A stretch of 64,000 nt of DNA. Origin: Lachnospiraceae bacterium AM48-27BH. GTDB taxonomy: Bacteria > Bacillota > Clostridia > Lachnospirales > Lachnospiraceae. Positions within the stretch are counted from its first letter, which is position 1. Every line of letters starts with the position of its first letter. The DNA is taken from positions 43,531 to 107,530 of the forward strand of contig QUFC01000008.1 in NCBI GenBank assembly GCA_003478355.1, in the 5' to 3' direction. The notes under the pieces are model-generated. The model had not been told where the DNA came from. It worked only from the letters and a program-made list of their open reading frames with translations, and searched no databases. Shown piece after piece: positions 54,775 to 61,612 of this stretch. Both the position numbers and the translations under genes were made by a program.

Positions 54775-55335
54775 TTATTTGCGGCCATGCTTGAAGGTCA
54801 GGCCCTTAATCAGTTTGTCTTTGTTGTCCTGGTTGATCCCGATGTACCGAAGTGTGACGCTTATGTCTGCATGATTGAAGATCTCTTTCAGTGTCACGGC
54901 GTCGTGTGTCTGCTGGTACATATGATAGCCGAACGTCTTCCGTAAGGTGTGCGTTCCTATGCTGTCCAGGCCAAACTTCCGGCCGGCCGCCGATAATATG
55001 TTATAGGCTTGCTGGCGTGTGATTGCTTTGTTCTGATAGTTCGGAGAACGGAACAGATATTCAAAGTCACGCTTCCCGGAAATATATTCGTCGATAACTG
55101 GCCGTAACTCTGAGTTTATCGGGAAACGCTTTTCCTTCCCGGTTTTCTTCTCTCGAATATAAACCGCGTCTTTCCCCTTTACATCGCGCACGCGAAATTT
55201 TAGGATGTCAGAAATTCGAAGGCCCGTATAAATTCCGAACATAAAAAGGACGTAATCTCTTTCGTTGTTCGATTTCAGATAGTCGGCCAGATCCATAACA
55301 AGATCCATGTCCCGGATCGGTTCGACCGTGTTCAT
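54775..55335 (-). CDS. short tyrosine recombinase
   Basis: A 186-residue catalytic domain only, lacking the core-binding N-terminal domain. Catalytic residues are visible in FGIYTGLRISDILKFRVRDV (Arg), THTLRKTFGYHMY (His-x-x-Arg) and DISVTLRYIGINQDNKD (Tyr); the middle LFRSPNYQNKAITRQQAYN fits. It sits between the late regulator and terminase rather than at a prophage end, so it may resolve dimers or act on packaged DNA rather than integrate the phage. Confidence 0.85.
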   Translation of the reverse strand: MNTVEPIRDMDLVMDLADYLKSNNERDYVLFMFGIYTGLRISDILKFRVRDVKGKDAVYIREKKTGKEKRFPINSELRPVIDEYISGKRDFEYLFRSPNYQNKAITRQQAYNILSAAGRKFGLDSIGTHTLRKTFGYHMYQQTHDAVTLKEIFNHADISVTLRYIGINQDNKDKLIKGLTFKHGRK

Positions 55336-55365
55336 CGTTTACGCCCCCTTTCTTTTTCAGGCATG

Positions 55366-55394
55366 AAAAAAGCGCCGCATTTCTGCGACGCCTT
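55366..55394 (-). terminator. intrinsic terminator between the late promoter and recombinase
   Basis: GCGTCGC/GCGGCGC stem (55372-55378 with 55385-55391, one G-U pair; extended by flanking A-T pairs), loop of six, then six T on the minus strand (55366-55371). It lies downstream of the promoter at 55431 and 31 bp upstream of the recombinase start. Confidence 0.7.
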
Positions 55395-55430
55395 TTCGAA
55401 GGTCTTATTGATCCACTTATCAACATACAC

Positions 55431-55439
55431 ATTATAGCA
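55431..55439 (-). promoter_or_regulatory. extended -10 late promoter
   Basis: Minus-strand TGCTATAAT (extended -10). At a 17-bp spacing the -35 reads GGAAAT, not TTGACA, and is covered by the iteron array, the pattern of an activator-dependent promoter for the recombinase-head-tail operon. Confidence 0.65.
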
Positions 55440-55448
55440 CACGGGAAC

Positions 55449-55513
55449 ACGACATTTCCACGACATCTTTTACGACATTTTTGCGACATAAAACACGACA
55501 TGAAATACGACAT
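55449..55513 (-). repeat. six-copy ATGTCGT iteron array
   Basis: ACGACAT (plus strand) at 55449, 55460, 55472, 55495 and 55507, plus GCGACAT at 55483. Start spacings are 11, 12, 11, 12, 12 bp, about one helical turn, with A/T-rich spacers. It ends 10 bp before the extended -10 box. Confidence 0.85.
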
Positions 55514-55521
55514 TGTATTTT

Positions 55522-55537
55522 TACACTTCCCCGTGTA
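55522..55537. promoter_or_regulatory. operator-like site TACACTTCCCCGTGTA
   Basis: It differs from the site at 25619-25634 only at three central bases. It lies 9 bp beyond the last iteron, so the repressor could also act on late transcription. Confidence 0.5.
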
Positions 55538-55619
55538 TTTACTGGGTTTTTCGAACTTTCGGTCTTTCAAAAACCGGTTCAAATTTTTGAAAAATTTTCG
55601 TTTCAAAAAATTTTCATTT

Positions 55620-56069
55620 TCAGATCAAGCCACGGTCTTTCATGTCCCCTTCGATCCGCTGTTCCTGGCGGACGGACAGACCGATTTTTTCGGCGGTTCT
55701 TTGCTGTGTTTCTTTCAAAATCACGCGGTTGTAATAGATTTTTTCTTCGTATCCGGTCAGACTCGAATAAATCTTTTGCACGCGCTTTTTACTCCGGCGA
55801 AGTTCCTTCCGTTCCTCTGTCAGTGTTTGGATATTCGCTTCGTCGCGCTGGATCAGTTCCAGCCCTTCCAGAAAAGAAATGTGAGTGCTGGGCGAAGACT
55901 CTTTCGAATAGTCAATTCCACCAACGCCAGAAGGGCCATTCCACCCACACATTTTTTTGATCTTGTCGATCGACCTTCTGTGATTTTTGATTCTCTCATT
56001 ACACAACATAATTTGAAGGTCAATGTCTCTAAAAAGGTTCCTTTCGTTGTTATTAGACGGTTTCGCCAT
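55620..56069 (-). CDS. RinA/ArpU-like late transcription regulator
   Basis: A 149-residue protein whose C-terminal part (ILKETQQRTAEKIGLSVRQE) is a sigma region 4-like helix-turn-helix, preceded by SSLTGYEEKIYYNRV, the layout of ArpU/RinA phage activators. The middle is coiled (LIQRDEANIQTLTEERKELR). The ATG at 56069 has AAGGGG. It lies just upstream of the late promoter region and is the obvious candidate to bind the iterons. The 115 bp upstream to 56185 hold a small hairpin only. Confidence 0.75.
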   Translation of the reverse strand: MAKPSNNNERNLFRDIDLQIMLCNERIKNHRRSIDKIKKMCGWNGPSGVGGIDYSKESSPSTHISFLEGLELIQRDEANIQTLTEERKELRRSKKRVQKIYSSLTGYEEKIYYNRVILKETQQRTAEKIGLSVRQEQRIEGDMKDRGLI

Positions 56070-56184
56070 TAGACTTCCCCTTGCAATCACGGCCGCTTCG
56101 TGCTATGATTATTAAAGGTTTTGTGGGCGGAGAAGTCGGAAACGGCGTTCCGTCCTTTTATTTTACAACAAACTTTTTGTCAAA

Positions 56185-56370
56185 TCAACCGTTTTCATAA
56201 TCTTTCACCACTTCCAGCCACAAGCCCCGTTTTCCGTCTTTGTAATAAAGAAAATCGGTGTAGATCCCAGCTTTCAGAAGTTCTTCGGACATCCTGATCG
56301 CGTCGTCCGCGTCCCGACATTTTATCGTGTCGCCGGCTTTAAATTTCGGCGGATTCTTCGTCCCGGACAT
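56185..56370 (-). CDS. small hypothetical phage protein
   Basis: A 61-residue protein (MSGTKNPPKFKAGDTIKCRD) with alternating strands and a helix DADDAIRMSEELLKAGI; not recognised. It overlaps the previous gene by 32 bp and precedes the late regulator. Confidence 0.55.
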   Translation of the reverse strand: MSGTKNPPKFKAGDTIKCRDADDAIRMSEELLKAGIYTDFLYYKDGKRGLWLEVVKDYENG

Positions 56371-56557
56371 TCTTTTCTTCCCCTTTCGATTCCTTGATCC
56401 CGAAACTGCTATTATAACCGGCGTCTTTCAGGATTTTTCGGACTTTTTCAAATTCTTTCTTCGTGAAATTCTCAACCCTGGCAATCACGACCGAATTTTC
56501 GACTTTCGCTTTATATCCGGCCGCGGTCAGTAATTGAACCGCTTCTTCTTTGCTCAT
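56339..56557 (-). CDS. small hypothetical phage protein
   Basis: A 72-residue protein (MSKEEAVQLLTAAGYKAKVE), ferredoxin-like beta-alpha alternation, acidic end. The start at 56557 has AAAGGTGAGG. Function unknown. Confidence 0.58.
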   Translation of the reverse strand: MSKEEAVQLLTAAGYKAKVENSVVIARVENFTKKEFEKVRKILKDAGYNSSFGIKESKGEEKNVRDEESAEI

Positions 56558-56561
56558 TTCC

Positions 56562-56798
56562 TCACCTTTCTTGTACACATGAAATATAATTCTCGTCGGT
56601 GTCCTGGTAGATCTCCACCGGGAAGGCCAGGGCTTCGATAACGCCGATCAGCTTCGCGCCTTTCGGAATGTCCTTCGCTTCCACCGGATAAGAATTCAAA
56701 TAGGCCGCTTCAAGTTCTGGATCGTTATCGTTTAGCGGTGTCGGCTTGAAATCTTCGGTTTCATTCGTGTTTTCCTGGTTCTTTTTCCTTCTTGCCAT
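56562..56798 (-). CDS. small hypothetical phage protein
   Basis: A 78-residue protein with a basic start (MARRKKNQENTNETEDFKP) and a C-terminal PKGAKLIGVIEALAFPVEIY segment. A run of seven G nine bases upstream serves as ribosome site but also lies in the overlapping upstream gene. Unknown role. Confidence 0.6.
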   Translation of the reverse strand: MARRKKNQENTNETEDFKPTPLNDNDPELEAAYLNSYPVEAKDIPKGAKLIGVIEALAFPVEIYQDTDENYISCVQER

Positions 56799-57115
56799 CT
56801 TGTAAGCCCCCCCTTCTTTACATTCACATAGCCAAACGAACCGCCAGACAGGAAAAAGGCCCTTCCGGCCGTTTCGTCCATGTCCCCGTTGTCAATATGG
56901 CTTTGATAACAGGCGGCCGCCCGTTCCCTGGCTCCGCGGTCGCCGTATGCGTTGACGTGCCAGCCGGCGCCGCAAATATTACAGTAAATCACTTCGTCGA
57001 TTTTTACCGGGTGTCTTTCCCGGTAATGCTTTTCGATTGCGATCCGGTCTGTCGAATTCTTTCCACAAACCGGACAGCAATAATATTTTACACTCCGGGA
57101 TCTCTGACGGCTCAT
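56732..57115 (-). CDS. zinc-finger-like phage protein
   Basis: A 127-residue protein with CCPVCGKNSTDRIAIEKHYR (C2H-type finger, about 13-32) and a second site YCNICGAGWHVNAYG. The last 22 codons overlap the next gene after a run of seven G (56809-56815), so its true C-terminus depends on that run and may be shorter. Possible DNA- or RNA-binding protein. Confidence 0.6.
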   Translation of the reverse strand: MSRQRSRSVKYYCCPVCGKNSTDRIAIEKHYRERHPVKIDEVIYCNICGAGWHVNAYGDRGARERAAACYQSHIDNGDMDETAGRAFFLSGGSFGYVNVKKGGLTRWQEGKRTRKTRMKPKISSRHR

Positions 57116-57387
57116 TCCAGGTCAACCCCCAGTTCAACAATCCTTTTATTGTTCTTAATGTCCATCGTTTCGATCTGCTTCTTCCAAACCGCGCCGTAAA
57201 TCTGAAAATCCTTTTTCAAGGTCAGAAAATAACGCTTGTGCGGATCGCGTAAATGAAGTTTTATAAGGCTGTCCATCAGGTGATCGGTGACGCCTTTGTC
57301 TATGACTGTTATATCAATCCTGGCCGCGGCCCGATTGAATTCCCGGCAAATTATGACATATTCCGGGCGTTTATTTTTCTTTCCCAT
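57112..57387 (-). CDS. hypothetical phage protein
   Basis: A 91-residue basic protein (KRPEYVIICREFNRAAARID, LIKLHLRDPHKRYFLTLKKD). Not recognised. Coupled by 4-bp overlap to the zinc-finger-like gene and 3 bp from the methylase. Confidence 0.55.
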   Translation of the reverse strand: MGKKNKRPEYVIICREFNRAAARIDITVIDKGVTDHLMDSLIKLHLRDPHKRYFLTLKKDFQIYGAVWKKQIETMDIKNNKRIVELGVDLE

Positions 57388-57390
57388 GCT

Positions 57391-57824
57391 CTAGTTTCCT
57401 TTCTGGCCGTAAACGACGACCATTGACGGAAAAGGGGCGCTGTTTTTACTATCGCCGAATTTCAGGCGACCACGTATGAAGCGAATTTCTGCTTTGTGGT
57501 ATATGTAATCGTGGAACCATTTTGTATCGGTTCGCGCTGGTAATAACATAACGACAAGGTTTCCGTGATCCTCATTCGTGCGAAAGGCTTTTTCCACCCA
57601 TTTTCCTATTTCCCGGCCATACGGGGGATTGCAAAATACCCTATGCCCCCCCATTCTTTCAAAAGGCCATTGTCGGCGATGGTATAATATTTTTCGCACT
57701 TATGGTTGAATTCATCAGCACACGGATCCAGGTCGAAATGAAATTCCTTGTCAAGTTCAGCAAAGAACGCCTTCGGTGTGGCCCATGCGTCCGTTTTGCT
57801 GGAAAACATAACATTTGTGTTCAT
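57391..57824 (-). pseudogene. phage Dam-type adenine methyltransferase, shifted at a G run
   Basis: A DNA N6-adenine methyltransferase of the phage D12/Dam class. The first frame gives SSKTDAWATPKAFFAELDKE, FHFDLDPCADEFNHKC, then KEWGG; the second resumes with HRVFCNPPYGREIGKWVEKA, containing the catalytic NPPY. The break is at a run of seven G on the coding strand (plus-strand C7, 57646-57652); eight would join the parts into about 144 residues. Probably a sequence error, though homopolymer phase variation is possible. It may protect phage DNA or mark it. Confidence 0.82.
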
Positions 57825-57964
57825 TCATTCTTTCCTTTCGTGTTCATGCTATCAGGAAGCCATTCGGGGAAGTCATAAATTGACATTTGACCGTCACATT
57901 CGTAATCATCCAGGATCCCCAAAGGTTCCGTTTCGTTTTTAGGTTTCTTTTCTTTGTTTTCCAC
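57821..57964 (-). CDS. small acidic phage protein
   Basis: A 47-residue frame, GTG start at 57964, encoding ENKEKKPKNETEPLGILDDY and ECDGQMSIYDFPEW. Its stop overlaps the methylase start as ATGA, which supports it. The start is uncertain because the AAGGAG sequence overlaps the GTG. Function unknown. Confidence 0.6.
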   Translation of the reverse strand: MENKEKKPKNETEPLGILDDYECDGQMSIYDFPEWLPDSMNTKGKNE

Positions 57965-57971
57965 TCCTTAA

Positions 57972-58919
57972 TTATCCTTTTTTCGGATCATAGTCTTCAA
58001 ATCGGCTGATTGTTCGGAATATCCGTCTATTATTCACATACCTTTGGAGAAGTCGAACCGGATCACTCCCTTTCGTGTGTTCCTTGTCGTAAATCATAAC
58101 GTAAGGATCGTAACCCAGATCGCGAAGTGTATAAATTCTTTCAAGATCTTGTTCGAAGGTAGTATCAAAATTCGTCAGGACGTACACACTTGTTTTCCTG
58201 GCTCCCCATCCGGTTATTTCCTTGAACTGCCGGAACTTCGGAAGGATTGCTTCTTTGTCCTGGTATTTATCCCAGGCAAAATGAACGCTTTCGACGCGAA
58301 GTTTTCCGATCATTTCCGCCTTTTCTTCGGTCATCAATCGAATATCTAGGCCCTGATTTATATTTATCCTTGCTTTGCTGTCTATTAGCTGTTGCAATAA
58401 TTCTTTCCAATCCCGACAAGCTAAAATATTCGGATCGCATAGCATTATATTTTTCTGTCCATGCCAGAATTCGGATAGATCAGCAACCTTGACCGAACAT
58501 TTTCCTTCTTTCGCGGCCGCATGGCAAAAGTCGCAACCGCGCGGACATCCTCTTGTAAGAAATCCGTAAGCCGTGTCGGTTATTCCGTAAAGGCCATAAT
58601 CTGGATAAATATGTTCTATTTCCGGCGGAAGTGGAATATCCTTCGTTTTGTCGAATTCTTCTTTTCCGTCCTTCAAAGAAATACAATAACCGGATCCGCC
58701 TTTTATCATTTCGTCGGCGTCGATATAATATTCATAATCCGGTGTGAAGCTGAATACTTTTGACATATACACCCGATCCATGTGTCCCGAAAATAACGGC
58801 TGATACCACGAAACATCGTCGCCGCGTGCCTTGTGATATGCCGATATTTTCATCAATGGGATGTTCGGGAAATTATGTCCGTCAACATCAATCAAACCGA
58901 TTTTCTTTTTACTCGACAT
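57972..58919 (-). CDS. phage-encoded radical SAM protein
   Basis: A 315-residue enzyme. The N-terminal 80 residues (KIGLIDVDGHNFPNIPLMKI) resemble the Rossmann-like B12-binding position of some radical SAM proteins but without a clear cobalamin motif. The iron-sulfur motif CPRGCDFC (CX3CX2C, about residue 125) follows FLTRG. Then NININQGLDIRLMTEEKAEM-type barrel strands. The ATG at 58919 overlaps the previous stop. The substrate is unknown; nearby Dam-like and zinc-finger genes allow a nucleic-acid modification idea, which is speculation. Confidence 0.8.
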   Translation of the reverse strand: MSSKKKIGLIDVDGHNFPNIPLMKISAYHKARGDDVSWYQPLFSGHMDRVYMSKVFSFTPDYEYYIDADEMIKGGSGYCISLKDGKEEFDKTKDIPLPPEIEHIYPDYGLYGITDTAYGFLTRGCPRGCDFCHAAAKEGKCSVKVADLSEFWHGQKNIMLCDPNILACRDWKELLQQLIDSKARININQGLDIRLMTEEKAEMIGKLRVESVHFAWDKYQDKEAILPKFRQFKEITGWGARKTSVYVLTNFDTTFEQDLERIYTLRDLGYDPYVMIYDKEHTKGSDPVRLLQRYVNNRRIFRTISRFEDYDPKKG

Positions 58920-59130
58920 TCGACCGGTCGAAAGTTGTAAATGACGTCTGGCCGTTCTCGCGGACTGCTTCGGTTCCGACAACGATTTCCAGTTCAACCG
59001 GTTCATTTTTTACCAGGTCAAAAACGACAAGCGCCTGTCCCTGTTCCACCGCGTAGGTGATCCCGGTCGCCTGGCTGGCTTCGGTCATAAGGGACATAAA
59101 TTTATTTATTCTTTCCTGTTGATTTTCCAT
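58909..59130 (-). CDS. hypothetical phage protein
   Basis: A 73-residue protein (MENQQERINKFMSLMTEASQ, then LVVFDLVKNEPVELEIVVG). Start at 59130 preferred for its AAAGGAAAAG. It overlaps both neighbours. Not recognised. Confidence 0.58.
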   Translation of the reverse strand: MENQQERINKFMSLMTEASQATGITYAVEQGQALVVFDLVKNEPVELEIVVGTEAVRENGQTSFTTFDRSNVE

Positions 59131-59282
59131 TTCTTTTCCTTTCTGGTCTTCAAGATCCATTCTTCTTGTTCCCGATCTTCGTCCTTCTTTTCATCGTCGC
59201 TTTTGCACGACGCGGCCGCGGCCAGTGCGAAGATAAACGCCAGGAATACCACGGCGGCGGCCATTATAACCAGGGCTTTCAT
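59106..59282 (-). CDS. small membrane or lipoprotein-like phage protein
   Basis: A 58-residue frame: MKALVIMAAAVVFLAFIFAL forms one hydrophobic helix followed by AAAASC, a possible lipobox, then a highly charged tail (KSDDEKKDEDREQEEW). The start overlaps the previous stop as ATGA. A surface-exclusion or envelope role is conceivable but unproven. Confidence 0.62.
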   Translation of the reverse strand: MKALVIMAAAVVFLAFIFALAAAASCKSDDEKKDEDREQEEWILKTRKEKKWKINRKE

Positions 59283-60094
59283 TTCTCGTCCCCTCCCTGG
59301 ATAAGCTGTTCGCCGTCGTAAGTGTAGACATCCGCGGCCGGGATCGTGTAAAAATTCGGGTAAAAATTATATTTCTGGATCCAATCCTGGAAGACAGCTT
59401 CAAGGCCGTTTTCCAGTTCTTCGATCTGTTCCTTTGTGGCGTCGTCCAGGTAATCGTCGGCCCACTCGCCGCCCTCGTCCTGTGCCTGGCTCTGAACCGC
59501 TTCGATCACGTCGTAACCGGAATTTGAAAGCGACGGACGATAAAATTCGCACTGGCCGACGAAGATCTTGTTCGGGATCCCTCTTTTCGGCGGATATTTC
59601 TTGAATTCCTCAAATTCCACGATCGCGTCTTTCAGGGCTTCCTTCGTGTTGTTGTAGGTCGCGCCGTATGTTTCGCCGTCGAAGCTATACGCGACCAGAT
59701 TCGCCGTGTATTCCTGGATATAACACCAACTTTGCGGCGGCCTGACAACTCCGGCCGTGTCAATCTTGAACGCCTGGTCGAATTCGACCGGTGTTCCTTC
59801 CTTGACGTGCCAGCCATAAAGACAAGTATCGGTTTTCCCGTTGGCCCCGTTGGCATATTCGAATAATTCGCCAGGTTCCAGGCCGGAACGCTCCGAAAGT
59901 TCCTTGTAGTCATTAGTTTTCTTGATAAAATCGCAAGTAAACGCGCCCATGATTCCGCGTCCGGTCACATAGCAGACAACCCGGAAGGGATATTCAATCC
60001 CCTTCGGTCTATTCTTGCGGATTTCCAGTTCCTTTTCCCCGGAAAGAATTTTCTTCCACCACTTTTCCTTAATGCTTATCAGGACTGTTTTCAC
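59279..60094 (-). CDS. ASCH/PUA-like domain phage protein
   Basis: A 271-residue protein. The first 120 residues open with MKTVLISIKEKWWKKILSGE and KELEIRKNRP, the ASCH (PUA-like, RNA-binding or nucleoside-related) signature, and include YVTGRGIMGAFTCDF. The C-terminal half is acidic (NEGGEWADDYLDDA-like) and of unknown type. Encoded among small early genes; perhaps a modified-base or RNA-binding factor. Confidence 0.75.
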   Translation of the reverse strand: MKTVLISIKEKWWKKILSGEKELEIRKNRPKGIEYPFRVVCYVTGRGIMGAFTCDFIKKTNDYKELSERSGLEPGELFEYANGANGKTDTCLYGWHVKEGTPVEFDQAFKIDTAGVVRPPQSWCYIQEYTANLVAYSFDGETYGATYNNTKEALKDAIVEFEEFKKYPPKRGIPNKIFVGQCEFYRPSLSNSGYDVIEAVQSQAQDEGGEWADDYLDDATKEQIEELENGLEAVFQDWIQKYNFYPNFYTIPAADVYTYDGEQLIQGGDEK

Positions 60095-60332
60095 TCTCGA
60101 ACGCTCCTTTCTGGATAAATCCCTTAATTTCTTCGATACACTCCGGGCAAAAATCTTTTACCGTGTATCTGTTCAAAAAGTCGAAAAGGCCACAAAACAG
60201 GCCGGCTTTCTTTGGCTCCTGGCTTTCCTTCTTTCTCTCTGCTCTGGCCGAAACGATTTTGACTGTCTTTGAATTCACTTCGTCGAATGTCTTTCCGCAC
60301 CGGTCGCAAACACAAGTTGTTTTTACCATCAT
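60069..60332 (-). CDS. zinc-ribbon phage protein
   Basis: An 87-residue protein with CVCDRCGKTF near the N-terminus and DFCPECIEEIKGF near the C-terminus, two CxxC pairs that probably bind one zinc. The centre is basic and helical. Start uses the first or second Met. Unknown function. Confidence 0.66.
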   Translation of the reverse strand: MMVKTTCVCDRCGKTFDEVNSKTVKIVSARAERKKESQEPKKAGLFCGLFDFLNRYTVKDFCPECIEEIKGFIQKGAFESENSPDKH

Positions 60333-60348
60333 CCTTTTTCCTTCCTGG

Positions 60349-60543
60349 CTATTTGTAAATTATGCCGGTGTGCTTATTCTTGAAGCCGATCCGGCCGTGG
60401 ATCTCATAGCCTTGTAAATCTGCAATTTTCTTGAATATCTCCACAAGATCGGTCACTTCCTGCGGCTGTTTATCTGTTTTTCGGATCGCGCGTTCCGCCG
60501 TAACGTCACGATAACCGGAACCGTTGTATTTCAGGTCGTCCAT
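60349..60543 (-). CDS. small hypothetical phage protein
   Basis: A 64-residue protein (MDDLKYNGSGYRDVTAERAI, DLVEIFKKIADLQGYEIHGR). It directly follows ssb (shared boundary at 60543). Not recognised. Confidence 0.6.
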   Translation of the reverse strand: MDDLKYNGSGYRDVTAERAIRKTDKQPQEVTDLVEIFKKIADLQGYEIHGRIGFKNKHTGIIYK

Positions 60544-60974
60544 TAACGGAACGGGAATTCCCCGTCCCCTTCCGGGATGTCCATAAACGAACTATTTTCC
60601 GGCGCCGGCGGTGGAACCTGTTCGTTTTCCCTGGTCTGTCTTCGTGTTTCTTCCTCTGCCTTCGTTTCGGCGAAGTTAATTTCATAGACGCGGACGGTCT
60701 TTGTATAGATTTTTCTTCCGCCAGGCTCCGTATAATGCCCGGATTCCAAACGGCCGACAATCTCGACCTTCTTGTCTTTTCTTAAAAAGTTTTTCGCGAA
60801 TTCCGCGTTATGTCCGGTACACTTGCAGTCGATAAAATCGACCGCCTGGCCGCCGTCCGGGATTTTACCGTCCCGGACACACATAATCGTAAATGTGGCA
60901 AATACGGCGCGATCGCTGTCATATTTCAGAACCGGATTGTCCGTAAGTCTGCCAGATCCCAGCCATTTGTTCAT
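60543..60974 (-). CDS. ssb: phage single-stranded DNA-binding protein
   Basis: A 143-residue OB-fold protein: MNKWLGSGRLTDNPVLKYDS, AVFATFTIMCVRDGK, VDFIDCKCTGHNAEFAKNFL, KVEIVGRLESGHYTEPGGRK. The acidic tip FMDIPEGDGEFPFR is the usual partner-binding tail. The ATG at 60974 overlaps the previous stop as ATGA; the longer frame lies in that gene. Confidence 0.92.
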   Translation of the reverse strand: MNKWLGSGRLTDNPVLKYDSDRAVFATFTIMCVRDGKIPDGGQAVDFIDCKCTGHNAEFAKNFLRKDKKVEIVGRLESGHYTEPGGRKIYTKTVRVYEINFAETKAEEETRRQTRENEQVPPPAPENSSFMDIPEGDGEFPFR

Positions 60975-61129
60975 TTGTTCTTTCTCCCCTTTCCTTTTCG
61001 TCTCATTGGTTTGTGGTGCATTTTCAGCCAATTATTCGGCATTTCCCGATAGTCGATCGGTTTGTCCATGACCTTTCCGACCGCGGCGGATAATTCAAGC
61101 AACGCTTCCGCGGCCGCTTCGCAACCCAT
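60971..61129 (-). CDS. small hypothetical phage protein
   Basis: A 52-residue frame starting MGCEAAAEALLELSAAVGKV and ending in a basic tail (PMRRKGKGRKNK). AAGGGC precedes the ATG and its stop overlaps the ssb start. Not recognised. Confidence 0.6.
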   Translation of the reverse strand: MGCEAAAEALLELSAAVGKVMDKPIDYREMPNNWLKMHHKPMRRKGKGRKNK

Positions 61130-61140
61130 GCCGAAGCCCT

Positions 61141-61443
61141 TCAAAACTGTGTTAATGTTTCGAGGCCAGCCTGGCGTTCGATCAGATTCGCTATGTAGCG
61201 TTGGAATGTTTCATCCGGCGGCAAGTGCCGCGCGATTTCCCTTGTCAGGTCTTCCGGCAAATAGAAGACGATCGCGCCGTAATGCTCCGAAAGGGCTATC
61301 ACGTAGACCGTGAACAGGTCAAGGCCGACTTCGTAGGCGAATAACAGGTTCGCTTCGCCGACCGTGTGGGTTTCCTTGCCGAACTGAAATTCAATCCGGT
61401 TAATAGCTTCGTAGATCTCCGCTTCCGGGTTAGTTTCTTTCAA
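61141..61443 (-). CDS. hypothetical phage protein
   Basis: About 100 residues from a TTG at 61443 (MKETNPEAEIYEAINRIEFQ, GLDLFTVYVIALSEHYGAIV, FYLPEDLTREIARHLPPDE). An upstream ATG in this frame at 61587 would overlap the next gene by 150 bp and encode unusual sequence, so I prefer the internal start. Function unknown. Confidence 0.55.
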   Translation of the reverse strand: MKETNPEAEIYEAINRIEFQFGKETHTVGEANLLFAYEVGLDLFTVYVIALSEHYGAIVFYLPEDLTREIARHLPPDETFQRYIANLIERQAGLETLTQF

Positions 61444-61594
61444 CGGCTTTGAAGATAAAAATTTTCTTTCCCTTGCTGTACTTTGCAAGTTTTTTTCGCT
61501 TTCTTTCGGCGTCTTTTTCTGTTCCCCGGATAATCGCTCTTTCCTCGCCTTCCACAATGATAAAATACTTTTCTTTACATTCCACAAAATTCAT
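61430..61594 (-). CDS. small basic phage protein
   Basis: A 54-residue frame (MNFVECKEKYFIIVEGEERA, then RKKLAKYSKGKKIFIFKAVE) behind GGGAAGGTGG. Strand-strand-helix-strand pattern. It overlaps the start of the next gene by 14 bp. Unknown role. Confidence 0.6.
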   Translation of the reverse strand: MNFVECKEKYFIIVEGEERAIIRGTEKDAERKRKKLAKYSKGKKIFIFKAVERN

Positions 61595-61612
61595 TCAACC
61601 ACCTTCCCGTTT

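Noticed and set aside
55208..55606. Minus-strand frame of 132 codons across the iteron array (MSYFMSCFMSQ type repeats)
   Set aside because: Its start region is made only of the ATGTCGT repeats, has Cys/Arg-rich improbable composition, overlaps the recombinase gene and lacks a ribosome site.
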